Below are positions 36,960 to 47,873 of a stretch of DNA of 64,000 nt, piece after piece (positions within the stretch are counted from its first letter, which is position 1; every line of letters starts with the position of its first letter). The translations under genes were made by a program, and so were the position numbers. The notes beneath the pieces were generated by a model. The model was not told the origin of the DNA. It ran no database searches and saw only the letters and a list, made by a program, of their open reading frames with translations. This stretch comes from Archegozetes longisetosus (Eukaryota > Arthropoda > Arachnida > Sarcoptiformes > Trhypochthoniidae): contig JAEMBT020000099.1 in NCBI GenBank assembly GCA_018873245.2, positions 51,868-115,867 of the forward strand, written 5' to 3'.

Positions 36960-37554
36960 ATATCATTTATTCACCGTATTTTCTAACAGTTATTAAATGA
37001 TATAATAATGGATATTAAATTCATATGTAGTTTGTTTATAATAGTGTAACGAATCCTACTTTGAGTATACGGTGTAACAAGAGACTTTTTAGTTTATTTC
37101 TTAGAGATCATTTCTTTGGCATTTCCTCAAATGCATATCTTTGGATCATAGGAAAATTTTCAAACTTGTTAATCTTTCCTCAAATTTAATTTGATCACTT
37201 TCATAACATTATGAAACTATTGATTTTGATTGTAATTTATTATAATATTAGGCATTTAAACAAGTATTTGTATAACAGTTATGTAAATCTTTTCATAACT
37301 TTATATTAATAAGTTTGTAGTGTCTAGTCGTGAATTTCTTAAACTTTTGCTCAACTCGATTATTTTAGAGTTTATCGTCTTCTAATTATAAAAATTTGGC
37401 TCATTTCTACAAATAAATGATAACTGAAAACTGTGAAAAAACTCTAGTTTTGGTCGATTCTTTAAAATATTTTTGCGTTCAACTACTGTTTTCTAATAAA
37501 TTCTTCGAAAAATCAATTGTTTGATTTGATACTAATTTCGCATAGTCTACTATA
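36960..37554. other. Unannotated AT-rich interval
   Basis: Runs up to the decayed integrase fragment; no LTR-like or coding feature recognised. Confidence 0.4.
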
Positions 37555-38240
37555 AGCCATATATAAAAGACTAGTAGTTAGACATGTAACTACAACCTCA
37601 TATCATCTGCAGTACAACAGATTGACTGAAAAATACAATCAAACATTAACTAAAATCATATCTAATTATGTGCCTTAATCTCAGGATTATTGGAACAGAG
37701 GGTTGAAGTGGGCTACATTCTCTTACAATACTTCCCTTAATGCTACTACATAATACTCGCCATTCAGATTACTCTTTGGTAGAGAGCTAGTACTCCTTCA
37801 GATAGAGTCACAAGTGTTCCAATTTTAGGAGTTTGGTCTGAAGACCAATACCTAGAAACCTTAGACTATTCTATGCGGACTATCAGAGATGCATAATAAA
37901 GTTGTTGAGAACATTCGTAGGCTGCGTAAAGGAACAAGTTATACTACGACAAGCGCCACCGAAATGCCACTTTCAAAGAAGACTGTGCTCGTATTTTATC
38001 CGACAAAAATAGTAGGATGATCAAAAAAGCAATGCACTCTTTTCATGTTCCATTTACTATCAAGAAATACTATGCTAACGGGGTAAACTATGAAGTTGAG
38101 GGATCCTTAAACGGTAAGAAAATCGTCATAGACTGCGTTCATGTCAGTAAAATCAAACCGTACTCTGACAGAGGACAACTAATGTCGAGGTTAGAAGCAC
38201 TGATAGTAGACGACTTTGATCTTGAGACAAATCACTAAGG
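37555..38240 (+). pseudogene. Ty3/Gypsy integrase C-terminal half, decayed
   Basis: Broken frames read, in order, the end of the integrase catalytic core with the conserved Glu in RLTEKYNQTLTKII (about 37620), the ATFSYNTSLNATT and SPFRLLFGREL motifs (about 37720-37790), and a GPY/F-like tail with HVSKIKPYSDR near 38140-38170 in an open frame (38017-38238). Stops and frameshifts are frequent. The arrangement matches the integrase of the larger element at 53471 and is followed, as there, by an envelope-like segment. The 5' part of the element is absent. Confidence 0.75.
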
Positions 38241-38369
38241 GACACTAACGAAACTGAAATTGATGAATACATGATTACAAAGCAGGAACCTGTCATTAAT
38301 TCCTCCACAGAGATGTAAGATTTTGAACCAAAACCAAATGAACCCATGTATAATCTGTATTTTGACCTT

Positions 38370-39340
38370 AGGTATAATTTATTGTAACAGAAAAAGGTCT
38401 ACTAACTGATGCAAGCCTAACAATGAAATAAAGCACGAAAAAATACCTTTAGATACTATACCTAGTGAAGAAAAGCCTGAGGCCACTAAAAGTAAAAGCT
38501 ATACAAAATCTGTTTTACAACCCTGAACAGGCTATAATGCTGACCGTTATATTAGCTTTTATACTACCTACAACGTAAGCTCACTTACAAGACGACATAG
38601 TAACATTAAGCTTTCATTATGATAGCCCATGCTATCACCTAATGAAGAAAATTTCTCTCCTAGAAATTTCCTGGTGTGCTCAGATGTTTAATTAAATCTT
38701 CATTGACCCAGTACAACAGTTTTGTAGGACTCCTTCTAATGTATTCAATATTGATAGATACTTTTTTCATAAAAAGAATAACAAAACAAGATGCGATTTG
38801 CACTTCTCGAGCCTAACTACAAATCAAATTGTTCCTGTACTAACTGTCGCTAATGAGTGGAAGAAATTCGATATGGTCTCTATGCAGCCTCCTTTATGAT
38901 GGTAAAAAGCGCGATTACAAATATGGGAATGTAGTGGTTAAAAGAATTAAATGAACTATTATCCAATTATCATTATATATCGCTCAAATTACCTAAAAAC
39001 AATGCTATCGAAAATTACGATCGTCGTGCTTTTTAGATACAAACTGTAAACACTTAAATTTGGAGCTTAAAAGAAAGCGAGGAATAAAACCTGTGTCGAA
39101 AATGACGAGTTGGAAAAACTCTGAAGATATCCTAATAATAATTATAACAAGTTTAATACTTATAATATGCCTTATCTTTAGAAAATTGAAGACTGTAATG
39201 AGACAGAAACTGGGCCTATAAACACGCTTTCACATCAAGTAGAGCTCCCTTATCTATGAATGAAGAATCTCCCATAGAACCTCCACTTTATCCAGATACC
39301 GAATCAGACTCAATATAACGAGATCGAAATTATCAAGCTA
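38370..39340 (+). pseudogene. Decayed envelope-like region of a Gypsy element
   Basis: A hydrophobic leader-like stretch near 38535-38580 is followed by HYDSPC (about 38614-38631), SWC (Trp-Cys codons 38672-38677) and FIDPVQQFC (about 38701-38727). These Cys landmarks have the same order and spacing as in the two envelope-like units at 54740-57021. Later parts (about 39110-39340) suggest a hydrophobic anchor and an acidic tail. Stops and frameshifts occur throughout; no complete frame survives. This is an old copy, described only. Confidence 0.6.
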
Positions 39341-39344
39341 TTTC

Positions 39345-40015
39345 TATGTAAATAATTTTCAGCCTCTAATACAACTCTTTTATTACTCTAGCCACCTACG
39401 ACGTTATTAAATAAAACAAAACGTTTATTCGCAATGCAAACCCATAAAACTAAATGCCTAGTCTAAAGTCTTTAAAAAAAATTCAAATAAAACATCATAG
39501 AATAATAACATTTAATTATAATAAATTATTGTTTACTAACAAACAATGCAAATAAAATTATCACAAAGTAAATAGTCCAATGAATATATGAATAGTTTTG
39601 CCTCAAATCCTGGATAAGTTCAAATAACCTACTCCAAAGACACTAAACCATTTAATGCGTTGTGTCTCTTTGCTTTGAGAGAGTCTTGAACAAATGTTAC
39701 TATACTCAGTTTTAAACCCAAAACTAAAAAAATTTGATTTGTGGATCAACTACGAAATTAATAAATAGAACTCCACAATGTGATCTCTCATAACAAGAGA
39801 AAGAAAAAAATTTATAAATGACAAATAAAACAAAAAATATATCCAAAATTAAAATGAAATTTATAATATAATAAGGCAAATAATGTTATGATACGAAAAA
39901 ACTCATATGGCACAACTTTTGAAAGCGTAAGTAGCGCCTCTATCGAGATATTTCATAATTTATACTACAGTTGACCATTTATTTTTAATCAAACCCGTTT
40001 TTGACCAAATTAGAA
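39345..40015. other. Unannotated AT-rich interval
   Basis: Follows the decayed envelope region; no LTR could be recognised here. Confidence 0.4.
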
Positions 40016-40019
40016 TTAT

Positions 40020-40880
40020 CGCTCCACCCCAGTGTATAGTATATCGTTGGATTCAGCTCAATGAACTGAGTTCATCGATACCATACTTGACCCAATCACG
40101 TGACCCCCTTGACCTTCAACCCCTATACCCGACTCCGTCTGCCCCACCTCCACATATAGTATATCGTTTGAAATGTCTTGAGGACTAGATCAAATTTGTC
40201 CTTGGACATAACTCGCTATCTCATGCAGAGAAGCCGCTATAGGGCAATGACTGTATCCCTACACCATTAATAGATAATAGTGCTCCGCAAGAGTCGAGTC
40301 AGTTTGAGCGATTTGTCAAATCGACTCAAACTTTCGGGTTCAGATCTCTAGAAGTTTTGACTCGAACGCAGCCCAGTCGAGTTCAAGTTGAGTCCGAGTA
40401 TGACTCAGATTTGAGGGATTTCAATTCATTTAGAGCTGTACAAATGTTCTATGATTTCAACATTCTGGAACTTTCTAGAGCATTCTAGAAACTTGTAGAG
40501 TATTACTGTTCCAATTTAAGGACGGTAAAATAGAGCGATATCTAACTCTTAAAGCATGAAATATAACTGGAATTTTAGCGGAATAAAATACAGTGGAACA
40601 TATTTATGATAAACGATTCAAGGGGTGAATCCGGGCTAATGAGTCTAAAGGGGTTCTCGACCTCCCAACCCCAAGTGTGATATATCATTGGATTCAGTTC
40701 GTCAAGCTGGACATTTTGATACTAAACTTGACCACTTTTGATCCGAACCTGACCACATCTGGACAACTCCCGACGGGAGTGACTGACCCCGGCAAGTGAT
40801 ATATCATTGAACTCAGGACATCGGACTGAACATTTGGATACCTCACTTGGTCAATTATCTCAAGTAGTTCTCGAGATATC
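40020..40880. repeat. Degenerate repeat with GATATATCATTGGATTCAG core
   Basis: Four dispersed, diverged units start near 40035, 40155, 40670 and 40795. Each has a C-rich lead (CCCCAGTGTA, CCACCTCCACATA, CCCCAAGTGTGA, CCCCGGCAAGTGA), then ATATATCRTTGGATTCAG-like sequence and a CTTGACC-type end. The part between (40300-40500) is rich in GACTCGA/GAGTCGAGT and TCTAGAA motifs. No coding region. Confidence 0.5.
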
Positions 40881-40889
40881 CATCATTGT

Positions 40890-41930
40890 TTGGTTTAGCA
40901 CCTCGTAATGGACAAACCTGGATTCTCGAGTCGTAACCTAAACAAGCCTGATATAAACTAAGGTATAATAGGCTAGGTCGCGAAGTGTAATTGTCGATAG
41001 TTACGGCAAAAACAGAATAAGATGAAACATTATTCAAATTCCACAAAAATTTAACTTCGGTTTCAATTTTAGATCGAACGGTTTATCTGACAATTTCAAA
41101 TGATTTAGAAGATAATTGACGAAACTTTTGGTTAATAACTCGTCAAACTCTTATCATAATTTTGTGTGATTTCATTCAAATAGCAGATCATACTTTCTCT
41201 TTTATTATAATCGGTTTTATCTAATAAAGGATTGCGAGAGTAGTCCCAGACCTGTCGTCTATTGATATCGTTTACTAGCAAAGTTTGGTATTACAGTATG
41301 TTTCAATGGGTGGGGAAATATTTAATTAATTAAATATATTTATTACTTCGTAAATTTGCTATTTTGTCATTGAATTTTATATATGAAAAAGCAATGAAAT
41401 TAAAAGTAAAAATTGACTCAAAATCAATTTTGTGAGTGAAATCATAAATTTTAGAAGATTAATATGAATTACAATAAATTTACTAATTTAACAGAAAATA
41501 ATTGTGAAAATATGAGTTAATGATGAATAAAAAGCTTTAAAATATTGAACACAAGTAAACTTCAAGTTATATGAATTTATGAAACAAATATAAGTTATAT
41601 TTTTACAAATTTTCATAGTAAAAATAATGATTTAAATCAGATTTACGTTTATCTTTAATTTATTGATTTAATTTTGTATTTAAATAAATATAGTAGAGAT
41701 ACAAGAAGGTGTTAAATATTTTTATCAGTATTGATGCCATATTATCATTTTTTTGAAAATTTACACATCTGTATCACTTAATTTAGCAGAAATGATCATA
41801 TACTTGCTACTATTTTATGTTTACTGAGTATTGTAGTAAGCTATAGGTCTTCCAGTATCCATGACATCAGATTTTTAGCTTAAGCCGCAGCTCATGGTCT
41901 ACAGGTAAATAAATTAGGGTCTGGTCTTGT
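40890..41930. other. Unannotated AT-rich interval
   Basis: About 1 kb of very AT-rich sequence; nothing recognised. Confidence 0.5.
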
Positions 41931-41976
41931 ATTTAATTCCCAATGGTCTCATATCATTAGATCAAAATGGCCTACA

Positions 41977-43091
41977 TTGTCAGCCCTAAATTGGGAACCA
42001 AAACTTATTAAATTTCGCGTACTACCTTATTTCAGTAAAATGATACCAGATGATAAAGCTTCTGAACGAATTTATCAATTACTATCAATGTGTAACAAAT
42101 TAAATGACGGCTTAGAATATTTAGCTAGTTCAATAAATCAATTATATTTTGGCATCTCTGAAGAAGTTAAAGTGACACATATCAGCAGGCATGAAAGGTC
42201 CATTTGCCCTTTGCAGGTGAGATTCTTAGAGAGTTATTTGGAACAGGTACAGAAAAGGATGAAATCAGATTGAGTAAAAAGATGAACTATCCATGTTAGA
42301 TATGTAAAAGAATACTACAGTTACTTTAGCTAAAAGCTTCTTAGGTATATCAGAAATTATGGACTCTAGAAGTAAACAGGTAAATCAAGCATTAAGTGTC
42401 TTAGGTGAACATTTAAACGTACTTGATAGCGAGATCAAGAAAATATGGCATTTTGTGTCCTCTCTAGAGTTATATGATCACTATGCTATACAAGCACAAT
42501 TCAATATGATTAATTCAATCTCGTCTGCATTTTCTGCTATATATAACGTTACACTTTTGTGAAATGCTTTTAATTCTTGGGAAACAGCTCTGCTTCAGCT
42601 AAGACAGGGCTATTTGCCATTTAATGTTGTTCCATGGTCAGTCTTGAGAGGTATTCTGACAGAAATCAAGAAGTCGATTAAGTCTTTATATAGTTTAGGT
42701 ATAGGTACTAATGATTGGGAAACATCATATATTAAAATTAGTCACAGTATCCAAAACTCAAGAAAGCGCATACATAAAATTTTCCATTCCTCTAAGGTGT
42801 GCAAATCAAGAAGTTTATTTCAATATTTTCACTCCATTGGCCCATAGTATTCCTTGTCATTCTAAATCCTGTAATTTAAACGCTACGTTGAAAAATGATA
42901 GCGCATATGTCAAATTGAAACTAGACAATAAAGCATGGCAAGTAAGCAAGTCTGATGAGGATTTGATTGCTGAAATAAATCTTATCGAATTCAATTGCTT
43001 GCCAATATCTACAAGTCAATTGTGTTATACCTTCGACTCCACGACTGAAGTAGAGGCTGAAAATTTTGTGATGGCGTTTTGGTCCTGGTAA
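41977..43091 (+). pseudogene. Baculovirus F / errantivirus Env-like envelope, decayed
   Basis: Three broken frames (41977-42273, 42359-42847, 42711-43091) read in succession with stops and shifts between them. Features seen are a helical region with repeated hydrophobic heptads (42359-42560), a segment with a Trp-Glu pair and GYLPFNVVPWSVLRGIL (42590-42655), and a downstream part containing FSIPLRC and several Cys (42790-43040). This order resembles the Baculo_F-type fusion subunit of insect errantivirus envelopes. No furin-type site, fusion peptide or membrane anchor could be placed, so it is partial. It differs from the envelope family at 54740-57021. Confidence 0.45.
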
Positions 43092-43099
43092 GAAGATTA

Positions 43100-43400
43100 A
43101 ATAATGCAACCTTGTAGTTTTGAAGGGACAAAAGATTTCAGATATAATCCAATCAAACTAACCCCTGAGAGTTGGGTTATTCACAAAGTAAATAAACGAA
43201 AATAGCTACGAGGAGAAAAGGCACTAATCCTCGAGACTTCGCCAGAAAATTTAATACGGTGGGCGAAGACGAGGGTTCTAGATTGCTTGTGTTAGAAGAG
43301 ATAGCGAATTCGAATGTTAATTCTCAAATCGAAAGTGTGGCGCAATTAAATTTTTATGACTCAGACGAAACCATTATAGACTCTTATAATATAGATTCAG
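43100..43400 (+). other. Acidic decayed frame after the envelope-like pseudogene
   Basis: Between 43200 and 43385 one frame is acidic and mostly open (ending near EKNET before a stop). It might be the cytosolic tail of the preceding envelope-like gene or unrelated. No domain recognised. Confidence 0.2.
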
Positions 43401-43406
43401 AAAAAA

Positions 43407-44033
43407 ATGAAACATGATGTAAACAGAGTTACTTCGAGTTCCACTAATTTTGTGCATACATTGACTACATTGATAAATGAAAGCCTGCCAACATTTTGTA
43501 GCACACCAGTTAAAACTCCAGTTCCGCTTCGATCGCCCTCACCTCCAAGTTCTGTAAAGTTAATTCCGCTTGACTCTATCTTATCACCTATCTCAACACA
43601 ACCAATAAGTTCATTTACTTCACCAAATGATCCACCAGTTAGCACAACAAATAGTGCTTCAATTCCAAATGTTTTAAGTAATATTACTTCACCTATTATT
43701 AACTTGACGAGTTTACTTCCCATAAATACCTTACCAGGAGATAGGCACCTGGCCGTATTACCCCAATCTTTCCTGATTAGCAGGAAAGTGACGGTTAATA
43801 CGGAATGCGGCGGCCAAATGGCCTCATCGCACCGCTCGGCTTTGCCGGGGGCCGTAAATGGTGCACTCAGTGGCCGTGTTGGTAAGACAGGGAGGGAGAT
43901 GAACACCTGGCCCTGTGGTGTTGGTAGGCTTTATGTTAGGCGATATTTACATTATTTTACAATAACTAGATCATCCCATGCACAAATCACAAAATACAAA
44001 ATAATGAGTAAATTATTTAAAAATTATTATTAA
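43407..44033 (+). CDS. Hypothetical Ser/Thr/Pro-rich open frame
   Basis: 208 codons with an ATG at 43407. The first ~110 residues are rich in Ser, Thr and Pro without a recognised domain. The second half crosses the GC-rich island at 43738-43925 and changes composition abruptly, so it is probably a chance extension into an inserted sequence. A relation to the envelope-like pseudogene upstream is possible but unsupported. Confidence 0.2.
   Translation: MKHDVNRVTSSSTNFVHTLTTLINESLPTFCSTPVKTPVPLRSPSPPSSVKLIPLDSILSPISTQPISSFTSPNDPPVSTTNSASIPNVLSNITSPIINLTSLLPINTLPGDRHLAVLPQSFLISRKVTVNTECGGQMASSHRSALPGAVNGALSGRVGKTGREMNTWPCGVGRLYVRRYLHYFTITRSSHAQITKYKIMSKLFKNYY
43738..43925. other. GC-rich island, probable foreign insertion
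   Basis: About 190 bp of clearly higher GC than anything nearby, with GGCCGTATTACC / GGTTAATACGG near-complementary strings at 43751 and 43794 and GGCGGCCAAATGGCC at 43808. The edges are sharp against AT-rich DNA. It could be the end of a transposable element or a short interspersed element. No polymerase III boxes were identified with confidence. Confidence 0.45.
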
Positions 44034-44039
44034 AGTAGT

Positions 44040-44590
44040 ATTAATTAATTAGCTAACTTTTCAATTCTTTTTAATTTTAATTATATTTTATTAAATATCA
44101 GATTATGGCAAATATAGATAGACAGACAGTGATTGAAGCGTGTGATGGCATCACACTTTTCTCATTGAGAGAAAGAGTCGGACAAACAAAAGCCGATTCG
44201 ATATATTAGATTCGAACTAACTTAAAGTCGAATATCTCCAAAATCCTTTGACTTAGAATTTTTTTGACTTCATCATTTTATTCAGCTTTAAAAACTACGT
44301 TGAAGTGATGTATCACATGAAATATTTAATTAAATTTGTAAAATTTATTAAATTCGAACTAACTTAAAGTCGAATATCTCGAAAAACCCTTCGACTTGGA
44401 AATTTTTGGAATAGATATTCGTAATCAGCGATAAAAATTACATAAGAATCGATGAAAATATAAAAATATAAAAAATAATTTTTATTGCTATATAGTGGCG
44501 GCGCATAATAGAATTTAACCCTATAAACAATGTAACTGAGTGTTTTATAAATTTTGTGAAATTTGCTGATCAGGAGCTCAGCTCTCGCCG
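44040..44590. repeat. Short direct repeat in AT-rich sequence
   Basis: TTCGAACTAACTTAAAGTCG followed by AATATCTC occurs at about 44212 and 44352, 140 bp apart. A related AAAGTCGAATATCTCGAAAA string lies inverted near 60570-60595. Otherwise nothing recognised. Confidence 0.5.
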
Positions 44591-46250
44591 GGGAGATTTC
44601 GTCAAAAACAAAAATAAAATAAAAATAAACATACAAACAAACACACACACACATACACGCACACAAATTTAATTATAACCTTTAGTTTAACAAATAGATA
44701 TAAAACAAATAAAAACTAGATACTTTGACCATTAGATGGTCAAAGTAACAGAACTATAATACATAAACAAATAGAAACTTTAAATGCTTTGACCATTGGA
44801 TGGTACCTGGAACATCGAATCAAGACAAACAGTAAGTGGCGTTATTTTTTTAAAAAAGCTAAACTTTTACACATATTTGTTAATATCCTCAGACTGGAAT
44901 TTAATCGAGTCTTAGACTCAACACTTGAATTCCAGTGTATGGGGATTAAAAGCGATCCCAAAAAATTGTCTCACGTTAAGAATAAACGTGATAGTATAAA
45001 GCTATTACGAGCCTATGAGCAAAAGCAAAATCAAAATTAAATTTTTTGCAATTTAATTACGGATAAATTAATCTTTTTCACTATTAGCTAATTATTTCTA
45101 CTAATAGATTCAGAACTAATCTGTGAATAAGTATATTACAAAATAAATTAAAGCGAATAATTTAAACCATCCCAAAACAGGAAAATATTTAAAAATCTAT
45201 AAAAGCATTTGGAGTCCAAATGAGTTTCATATTATTTAATATATAATTATTAATGAAAATTTTCATATACTGCCTTTTAGAATTATGAAGTCAAATAAAA
45301 GAGAAATGAATCATTTAGATTTATAGCAATCCGATGAGTTTCGGCCCTCTCACTTGATTTTAAATTTTGAGATTTTCATACTGAATATTACTCTTATAGC
45401 ACTTTATATTTTATATTTCTTAATCTAAACATAATATTTTATATTTCTCTTCTCCATTAGAGACTACTATAATGCCAAAATTTTTTCCTTATCAATGAGT
45501 TCAATAAACAACATAAGACTAATTTCTCACTCCTTCATTAGATTGTAAGAGAAAGAAAAGTTCGACCAGATATCTAAATGCAGTCATACTGTCACGTTTA
45601 TTCTTTACGCGAGACAATTTTTTCGGTTGGTTTTTAATCCCCACACACTGGAAATTAAGTGTTGAGTCTAAGACTCGATTAAATTCCAGTCTGAGGATAT
45701 TAATTTACAGTATATATGAAAGTTTAAAAGCTTGTCTTGATTCGATGTTCCTGGTACCATGCAGATTGTGTTGGGACGTTTTTTTTTGGAAAAAAAATAT
45801 AATTAAATCAAATACACAATAGAGTTTTTGTCATAAAAATTTTTATTTAAAATTCACAAACACATACATATATTTAACAACACTTGCTTTTAAAGTTTTC
45901 GCGATCAGGAGCACAACTTTACTTTGCTACCGCAAAAGAAGGAATAATTCTTAGGTTATTTCAGTCGACTTTATATACCGTGGTGTCTAGCATTTTCCCA
46001 TCGAAAAACCTTCCATAATTTGTTCACAAACAGTCCAAAGCATTCGCAGTTTTGTTACTTTGAGCATCCAATGGTCAAAGCATTTAAAGTTTTTTATTTG
46101 TTTATGTCTATTATTTCTGTTACTTTGACCATCCAATGGTTAAAGTATCTATTTTTTATTTGTTTATATCTATTTGTCAAACTAAAGGTTACAATTAAAT
46201 TTGTGTGCGTACGTGCGTGTATGTGTGTGTGTTTGATTCTATGTTATTTT
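44590..46250. repeat. 1.6-kb inverted duplication
   Basis: The left arm (about 44635-45010) and right arm (about 45590-46240) are inverted relatives. A CA-rich microsatellite (44637-44663) pairs with a GT-rich one (46204-46233). Two TTTGACCATTGGATGGT-like blocks, GGTACC (44802 and 45753) and a block with GAATTTAATCGAGTCTTAGA also pair. About 308 bp of extra sequence in the right arm (45760-46065) interrupts it. The arms are more diverged than the 26-kb palindrome. Confidence 0.75.
44789..45040 (+). CDS. Hypothetical short frame kept in both arms of an inverted duplication
   Basis: 83 codons. The central part (LRLEFNRVLDSTL ... GIK ... PKKLS ... VKNKRDS) is also readable on the minus strand of the right arm (about 45590-45715), with mostly conservative changes. 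That suggests former protein coding. No family recognised. It may be part of a transposon protein. Confidence 0.25.
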   Translation: MTIGWYLEHRIKTNSKWRYFFKKAKLLHIFVNILRLEFNRVLDSTLEFQCMGIKSDPKKLSHVKNKRDSIKLLRAYEQKQNQN

Positions 46251-46573
46251 TATTTTTTTTTGACAATACGAAACCATGATAAAGAAGAGTTTGACGAGTC
46301 TTTAGCCAAAAACTGCCAGTTATCTTCTATATCATTTGGAATTTTCAGATAATACATTCGATCTAAAATTAGAACTGATATTAAAGTTTGTGTGGAAATT
46401 GAATAAAATTTCATCTTGCTCGGATTTTGCCATAGCTTAAGATAATTACGTAAAATTATAGTACCAAATAAGACTTCAAATATAAGTCCAAGATTAACTA
46501 ATCTGCAGATCATCAAATATTGGGCAAAGCTATTGTTGCCATTAGATTTAATGTGAGTCATTACGATGAGCAA
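46250..46573 (-). CDS. Hypothetical membrane-like fragment
   Basis: About 100 codons open on the minus strand, with a hydrophobic segment near residues 22-42 and a Trp-rich basic part after it. The layout could fit a chemoreceptor exon but no signature is present. It directly follows the inverted duplication at 44590-46250. Confidence 0.2.
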   Translation of the reverse strand: MLIVMTHIKSNGNNSFAQYLMICRLVNLGLIFEVLFGTIILRNYLKLWQNPSKMKFYSISTQTLISVLILDRMYYLKIPNDIEDNWQFLAKDSSNSSLSWFRIVKKK

Positions 46574-46889
46574 ATACTAACTTGATAGATCCTAAACTTT
46601 AATCAAAATCATTAGAACTCGCTTCAAGTTTTGTGAAGCTATCACCACTGAAGATTACATTAACTCGATTAGCAGTTATCGTAAATTTTCTACAAAGGAG
46701 TATAAACATTAAAAAATATGAAGCTTCTGAAGATAAGAATGGCTTAAATTGTTGTCAACCGAATGAGAGAAAGCAATTTGCGTGCGTTCCAATCAATAAT
46801 TCAAGAATTGTTCGGAATATTTATTAATTTTTCACATCACTCGTTTTAAACTCAATTCATGTTTTGAAGATAAGCTAAGTAAAAATGGT

Positions 46890-47623
46890 TTATAATCGAT
46901 AAATGCATTTACCGATGAATGAACGTTCGATATGAAAACATTCACTTTTAATCACTATATCAATTTGACCAATTGGCGAGATAAGGGATGTTGGAAACGT
47001 CATAGAAAGATATACTACTATGGCAACAATTTGATGGTTGAATCTATCTTGTCAAGGCATGATACATTGAAACCCGTCTCAAGATCATCCAAGGTCAAAA
47101 TCGGAATGGGTTATTTGTAGAAGTAGAAGAGATATTGTAATAACGTCTTAGTTTCTTAATTAGACCTATATCATAATATTTTTGTAATAACCTATATTTC
47201 TAAACTCTAACTTTCATAACTCACCTTATATGTCAGCATTTATTACTGACTTAAAGATTACTTTTCGTTTGTACAAAAGAAATCTTCACATGCTTGTCTC
47301 AACTGTAAAAGTTATGAAGACAGCTGATAGTAAGCATATTTCATCTCTTAAAACCTACCTAAGTATGTCCTAAATATACAATTTTCCAATCATAGCTAAA
47401 TGTGCTATTAACGTTGATAGATTTAGCCTATTGTTGTAAAATATTTTTCAACTTAACTCGCCTATTGTTCCTATAAAATGTCGTGTTTTTCCTAAATTTT
47501 TCGCTCTTTCTTCCAGTGTTAAAATCCTGTGAAATCTTATGTAATTTGTGGTTATGTTAAATAAAGTGCTTATATTTTAAAATTGATTTCGTACACGCTC
47601 CTATCAAAGATCCAGACTACAAT
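46890..47623 (+). repeat. 5' LTR of the Gypsy element
   Basis: The right end is fixed by the primer binding site at 47624. The left part (46900-47145) resembles 57092-57345 downstream of the second envelope unit, including ACCGATGAATGAACGTT / ACCGATAAACAAACGTT, the ATACTACTATGGCAACAA block and the CATCCAAGGTCAAA block. A polyadenylation signal AATAAA is at 47560-47565. The exact left edge is uncertain by some tens of bases. Confidence 0.65.
47082..47097 (+). promoter_or_regulatory. AGGTCA-type direct repeat in the 5' LTR
   Basis: AGATCATCCAAGGTCA consists of two AGGTCA-like half-sites with a 4-bp gap and one mismatch in the first. The 3' copy at 57276-57291 is a perfect AGGTCA-N4-AGGTCA. The arrangement is that of a DR4 nuclear-receptor site, but function is inferred only from the motif. 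Confidence 0.35.
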
Positions 47624-47641
47624 TGGAGGCACCGCTGGGAT
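47624..47641 (+). promoter_or_regulatory. Retroelement primer binding site, tRNA-Thr type
   Basis: TGGAGGCACCGCTGGGAT directly follows the LTR. It starts with TGG, complementary to the CCA end of a tRNA, and the rest is complementary to the 3' end of animal tRNA-Thr as I recall it (ending AATCCCAGCGGTGCC before T and CCA). The position right after the LTR and upstream of gag supports the call. Confidence 0.75.
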
Positions 47642-47873
47642 AGGAGTTGAAGATGTATAGAAATCAATGTTGTTTGTATTGAAGTTATACGTATAAATGA
47701 AGTTGTCAATTCTTACCTTTTGTGTTTAAATTGTGTGGTCTGCACTGTGGTAGTAATCGGTGTCTGCAATTGGTCACCAGCATTGGCTTCGCGGTGGTTG
47801 CGTCGACTGAATCACAGAGGAACAACACACAAATAAAGGAAAGAAACTTCTTTGATTTTTTAGTTTTATTAAA

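Noticed and set aside
44637..44663. CA-rich stretch as a regulatory element
   Set aside because: It is a simple microsatellite paired with a GT-rich one in the inverted duplication.
46633..46827. 64-codon frame upstream of the 5' LTR as a gene
   Set aside because: No domain, no paralogue and poor composition; likely chance.
47624..47641. Part of a tRNA gene
   Set aside because: Only 18 bases match a tRNA 3' end, on the complementary strand and immediately after an LTR; no cloverleaf surrounds it.
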